From: Przewalskia tangutica
Taxonomy: Eukaryota; Streptophyta; Magnoliopsida; Solanales; Solanaceae
DNA: 64,000 nt
Direction: 5' to 3'
Assembly (NCBI GenBank): GCA_029844215.1
Contig: CM056723.1
Location: 85,862,790-85,926,789 of the forward strand
Part shown: piece after piece, positions 61,032 to 64,000 of the stretch
Numbering within the stretch: position 1 is the stretch's first letter
Layout: each line of letters opens with the position of its first letter
Position numbers and translations under genes: made by a program
The notes under the pieces: model-generated
Told to the model about the DNA's origin: nothing
The model's input: the letters and a program-made list of their open reading frames with translations, nothing else
Database searches by the model: none

Positions 61032-61211
61032 CCTAACTCGTTAGGGAGAGACGACCCTAACAACACAGCTCTATCGGACGATCTCAGAGTGAGAATAATG
61101 GAAATCAATCCTAAATGTCCTGCAGCCTCCTGATTATAGATGTGGTGCACAACATACCGATAATCAAGACTCTACTAGACACGGTCTGTAGACACTTTCC
61201 GAGGACTAACT

Positions 61212-61223
61212 GCTCTGATACCA
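61212..61223 (-). promoter_or_regulatory. Primer-binding site next to LTR D4
   Basis: GCTCTGATACCA on the plus strand; tRNA-Met type, as in the other copies. Confidence 0.9.
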
Positions 61224-61227
61224 CTTT

Positions 61228-62184
61228 TGTCACGACCCGACCCCGGGCCGCGACTGGTGCCCTACCTGGGCACGCTTCTAATCATACAACATAATAAACT
61301 GCGGAAGATAATAACACCCTTTTTTTTTTAAACCAAGGCCAAGCCGATAAGGCTGCCATAACATAAAAATTTCCCGAAAGGGGCTACACTGTTTAACAAT
61401 GTAAAAAAAAACAACTCTAGCCAGTCCAACCCAAAGGTGAATACAGACCTCTAAGATTTGAACAAATACTATGACGGGACAAGGCCCCGTCGTACCCCTG
61501 AATATACATAGCCATGACAACTCCGGAACATTGGAGCCATCTCGAAATCTTTGAATCGGGATCCTAAGCTCGCGGATCCACAGCGTAATACCTAAACTGC
61601 GGACATGACGCGGCCCCGAAGGGGTCGATAACAAAAATGCAGAATATGGAACGGAAAATAAGGTACAGTAAACAAATCATAACTGTACAAAAGAATGACA
61701 TGGGCAAGTATAAAAAGGGTACATACCAGATCCTACCGTGTCATTACCATCTCGTGAACTTAATCGTACCTTATTATCTTCTCCCATTTTTCAATAAAAG
61801 TTATAGTCACTTTCTTACGTACGTACTTAGGAAAAATCGTCAAGTTCATTACCATATAACTTACTTATCTTTCATAACATAATCCGGCCCTTTATGGAGG
61901 GACGCATATACCACCCGGCCCAATCTAGGACGCGATCAAGTCACACAAATATCAAAGCGTGCCCGTGGAATTCCTTCCTCACTGCCGGCAATCTATGACA
62001 TAAATCATACTCATGTGCCGCGCCCGTGGAATCCTACCTCACTGTCGGCGTACACATATAATATACATATATATATACCCCCTGCCCGTGGAATCCTCCA
62101 TCACTGCCGGCAGCCGTAGGTGTAACATATAACCAGGTGACACGCCCGTGGCATCCTACCTCACTGTCAGCGTACACGTATACA

Positions 62185-62246
<62 letters not shown>

Positions 62247-63380
62247 CGCGGCCGCATGCCCCGGAATCCCTTTTCGTATAAGCATGGCCATAACGTGCCC
62301 TCGGCATCCCTCATCGTAGGTGCAGGTCTTCATGGGGAGCTAGCCCATGGAATAAGAATATAACATGCCCCCGGAATCCCTCATCGTGGGTACATGACCA
62401 TGGGTAATAAAACAAATCCGGGAATCTAACCCGCCTCCTGGTCACATGCCTCGGAATCCCACATCGTATAAGCATGTCCAAGGATCAATCATAATGGAAG
62501 CATACCCGTGGAATCCCACATCACTGTCGGTACGTCCAAGTAAACTTACAACAAGACAGTCGGCCCTCCAACTGAGAGTCACGACAACGTAAACATATAA
62601 TACTTGCACTCAAAGCTATCACAAGCAAACATAGGCAAGTTCATTAAACCTTTAGACTTCCATTTTTATAAACTCATGGCACTTTCGTTTCACACATAAA
62701 AATCCGGGAATTTAACCCAAAGTACTACGCACCTCTACTCCTTTAAAATGACTCTTTCTCAAATAAAACTTCCAAGATACTAATAACCGTAGTATCAAGT
62801 CATATATACTTTTCAAGACAAGTCACAATACCTTTTAGAAATACAATTATAGGCTTCTAAATCACATGACTTCTTTCTTTAAAACCTTAAGCAATTGGTT
62901 CCTTTAAAACAATTTGCCCTTCTTTATTTCAAGTCATTTCTTTGCTTACATTACTGAAGAAAACCATTCTTTTAATCTTCCATAAAGTTGTTATAACCAA
63001 CTTCCCATAAAACCGTTATAACTCTTTATGTCTTAGACAATTTCATTCCTTTTATAACCAAGAGAGTTATACTTTCAAATCGAATTACATAGCTTTCAAA
63101 ATACTTCAAGTCTCTTAACTTTTAAGAAAACCAGTTTCTTAACTTTAGAATGGCAAGAATTCTTCCTTTAAGAATCAAGTCCCATAACTTGAAAAATAAA
63201 GTCTCTTAACCTTTTAAGAATTTGAGGTTCATAGTCTTAAAACCTCATACGTAAATTCTTATAAATTAAGTAACATATACTTGGTGCGTTGTGAATAAGT
63301 TATACTTATTTATAACGATCTTAATCAAGTAGCCATGATCTAGAAAATGTAATACAATTTTGTCTTATCTTAGCTTCTAT
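61228..63380 (-). mobile_element. LTR D4, truncated
   Basis: It begins TGTCACGACCCGACCCCGGG and is collinear with D3 to about 63380 (CTTATCTTAGCTTCTAT), where it is cut. Roughly the last 1.8 kb that D3 has to the right (the U3 side) is missing. The sequence then switches to a forward-oriented LTR fragment. Confidence 0.86.
62189..62245. repeat. (AT)n microsatellite in D4
   Basis: 57 bp of alternating AT; the matching run in D3 (56637-56661) is 25 bp. Confidence 0.9.
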
Positions 63381-63759
63381 TGTCTTGGTTTATGTAAAAA
63401 GAAGGCATGGTATTGTCTTGGTTTATGGCAAAAAGAAAGACATTGTAATTGTATTGATTTGTGTAAAGGCATGGTTTTGCCTTGGTTTGCTTGCATATGG
63501 GTTGCTCATATAGACATTCGTGCAAGTGTCATATTTCCACATCTCCGCGTCCCTCCATAAAGGGTCGGCAACTTGTTTCAATGATACCATGGATTAGCTC
63601 CCCATGGGGGGTGAGTGGTACACACTCACGGTGGGTCGGTATTTGACTCGGCGGGTTAAATTCCCGGGATATATATAAGCCATTGATTAGCTATTCGTGA
63701 TGCGAGTATCGTGTACCGATGACTCATTGCGGGTCTTCATGACCTAAGTGGGTGAAATT
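63381..63759 (+). mobile_element. Forward fragment of a D-type LTR
   Basis: This is the reverse complement counterpart of about 49480-49830 in D2, with 34-bp minisatellite units (TTGGTTTATGTAAAAAGAAG), the CTCCGCGTCCCTCCATAAAG block and GGTGAGTGGTACACACTCAC. It could be the continuation of LTR C (38354-39166), separated from it by the D array with loss of sequence at the right junction. Confidence 0.75.
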
Positions 63760-64000
63760 GTTATACCCCGTATTTCCAGAGTATGTACGTAAGGGCGTAC
63801 GTATAATAATTTAAGCCTTAAAGTAGGCATATGTTCGAAATTTGGGCACAAGTGCCGAAAAGAATCGTTTTTCGACGAAACGTTTTACAAGACTTGCGAA
63901 GGGAAAATTCCGGCTATGTCATTTCTAATTTTTGCGGATTTTTCCGAGAGACGAAACATTTTGGGCCAACGGGAGGGTGACATGTGTCACCCTCACATTG
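63760..64000 (+). mobile_element. LTR G, start of an E-type LTR
   Basis: TGTTATACCCCGTATTTCCAG matches the beginning of solo LTR E (43855 leftwards, minus). It includes GGTGACATGTGTCACCCTCA near 63976, the E/A U3 palindrome with a changed core. It runs out of the window. It interrupts the LTR fragment at GGGTGAAAT, and GAAAT or TGAAA may be the target copy. Confidence 0.82.

Larger units (their letters stand above)
59787..61227 (-). mobile_element. Internal region between D3 and D4
   Basis: About 1.44 kb bounded by PPT plus hairpin (59787-59822) and PBS (61212-61223). It includes the block with GGAACGCGTCCACGAACCCG shared with B and A. No gag capsid, zinc or pol motifs. Next to the PBS end it carries the small frame at 60846-61031. 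Confidence 0.8.

Overview
The window looks like plant nuclear heterochromatin, from a eudicot and perhaps a member of Solanaceae or a near relative. The grounds are long LTRs opening TGTTACACCCCG, tRNA-Met primer-binding sites (TGGTATCAGAGC), an L1-type LINE with a DUF4283-like ORF1, a decayed MuDR-type transposase and an Au-like tRNA-derived SINE. The species guess is inference. I found no intact host gene, no tRNA or rRNA gene and no CRISPR array. Almost everything is transposable element, much of it nested.

The dominant component is one group of related, apparently non-autonomous Ty3/Gypsy-type elements. Their LTRs are very long (about 2.7-4.1 kb), and their internal regions are only about 0.7-2.4 kb, holding at most a broken gag with two zinc motifs and no recognisable pol. 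The double zinc motif, the PBS and the terminal sequences suggest the Tekay/Del chromovirus clade. All these LTRs share a set of blocks: a U3 with TATA and often a G-box palindrome, an AGGTATGTG sequence, a C/G-rich block before the 3' end, a terminal hairpin, and subfamily-specific minisatellites.

Layout. 1-918: tail of an LTR (H). 919-2902: unrecognised. 2903-31798: forward array of three B-type LTRs with two internal regions. LTR B1 is split by complete element A (4176-13042, TSD ATACT). The first internal region is cut by a reverse LTR (R, 16448-18954). LTR B3 is split by a 4.7-kb 5'-truncated LINE (24838-29507). 31799-33866: rearranged junction and a different LTR remnant. 33867-38353: tandem repeats, a SINE, and a MULE transposase pseudogene interrupted by a block of organelle-like sequence. 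38354-39166: 5' part of a forward LTR (C). 39167-63380: reverse array of four D-type LTRs (D1-D4) with three internal regions. Solo LTR E (40564-43855, TSD ATAAT) lies in D1 and solo LTR F (49843-52515, TSD CATGC/T) in D2. 63381-63759: forward LTR fragment, perhaps the rest of C. 63760-64000: start of an E-type LTR (G) running out of the window.

Most nested insertions (A, the LINE, F, and E nearby) fall in or beside the minisatellites carried inside the LTRs. No gene set works as a pathway here; the logic is transposon promoters, priming sites and recombination products. I found no clear new biochemical system. The most interesting signals are the conserved non-coding modules of this LTR group, the LTR arrays, a small conserved internal ORF, and the candidate organelle insert.
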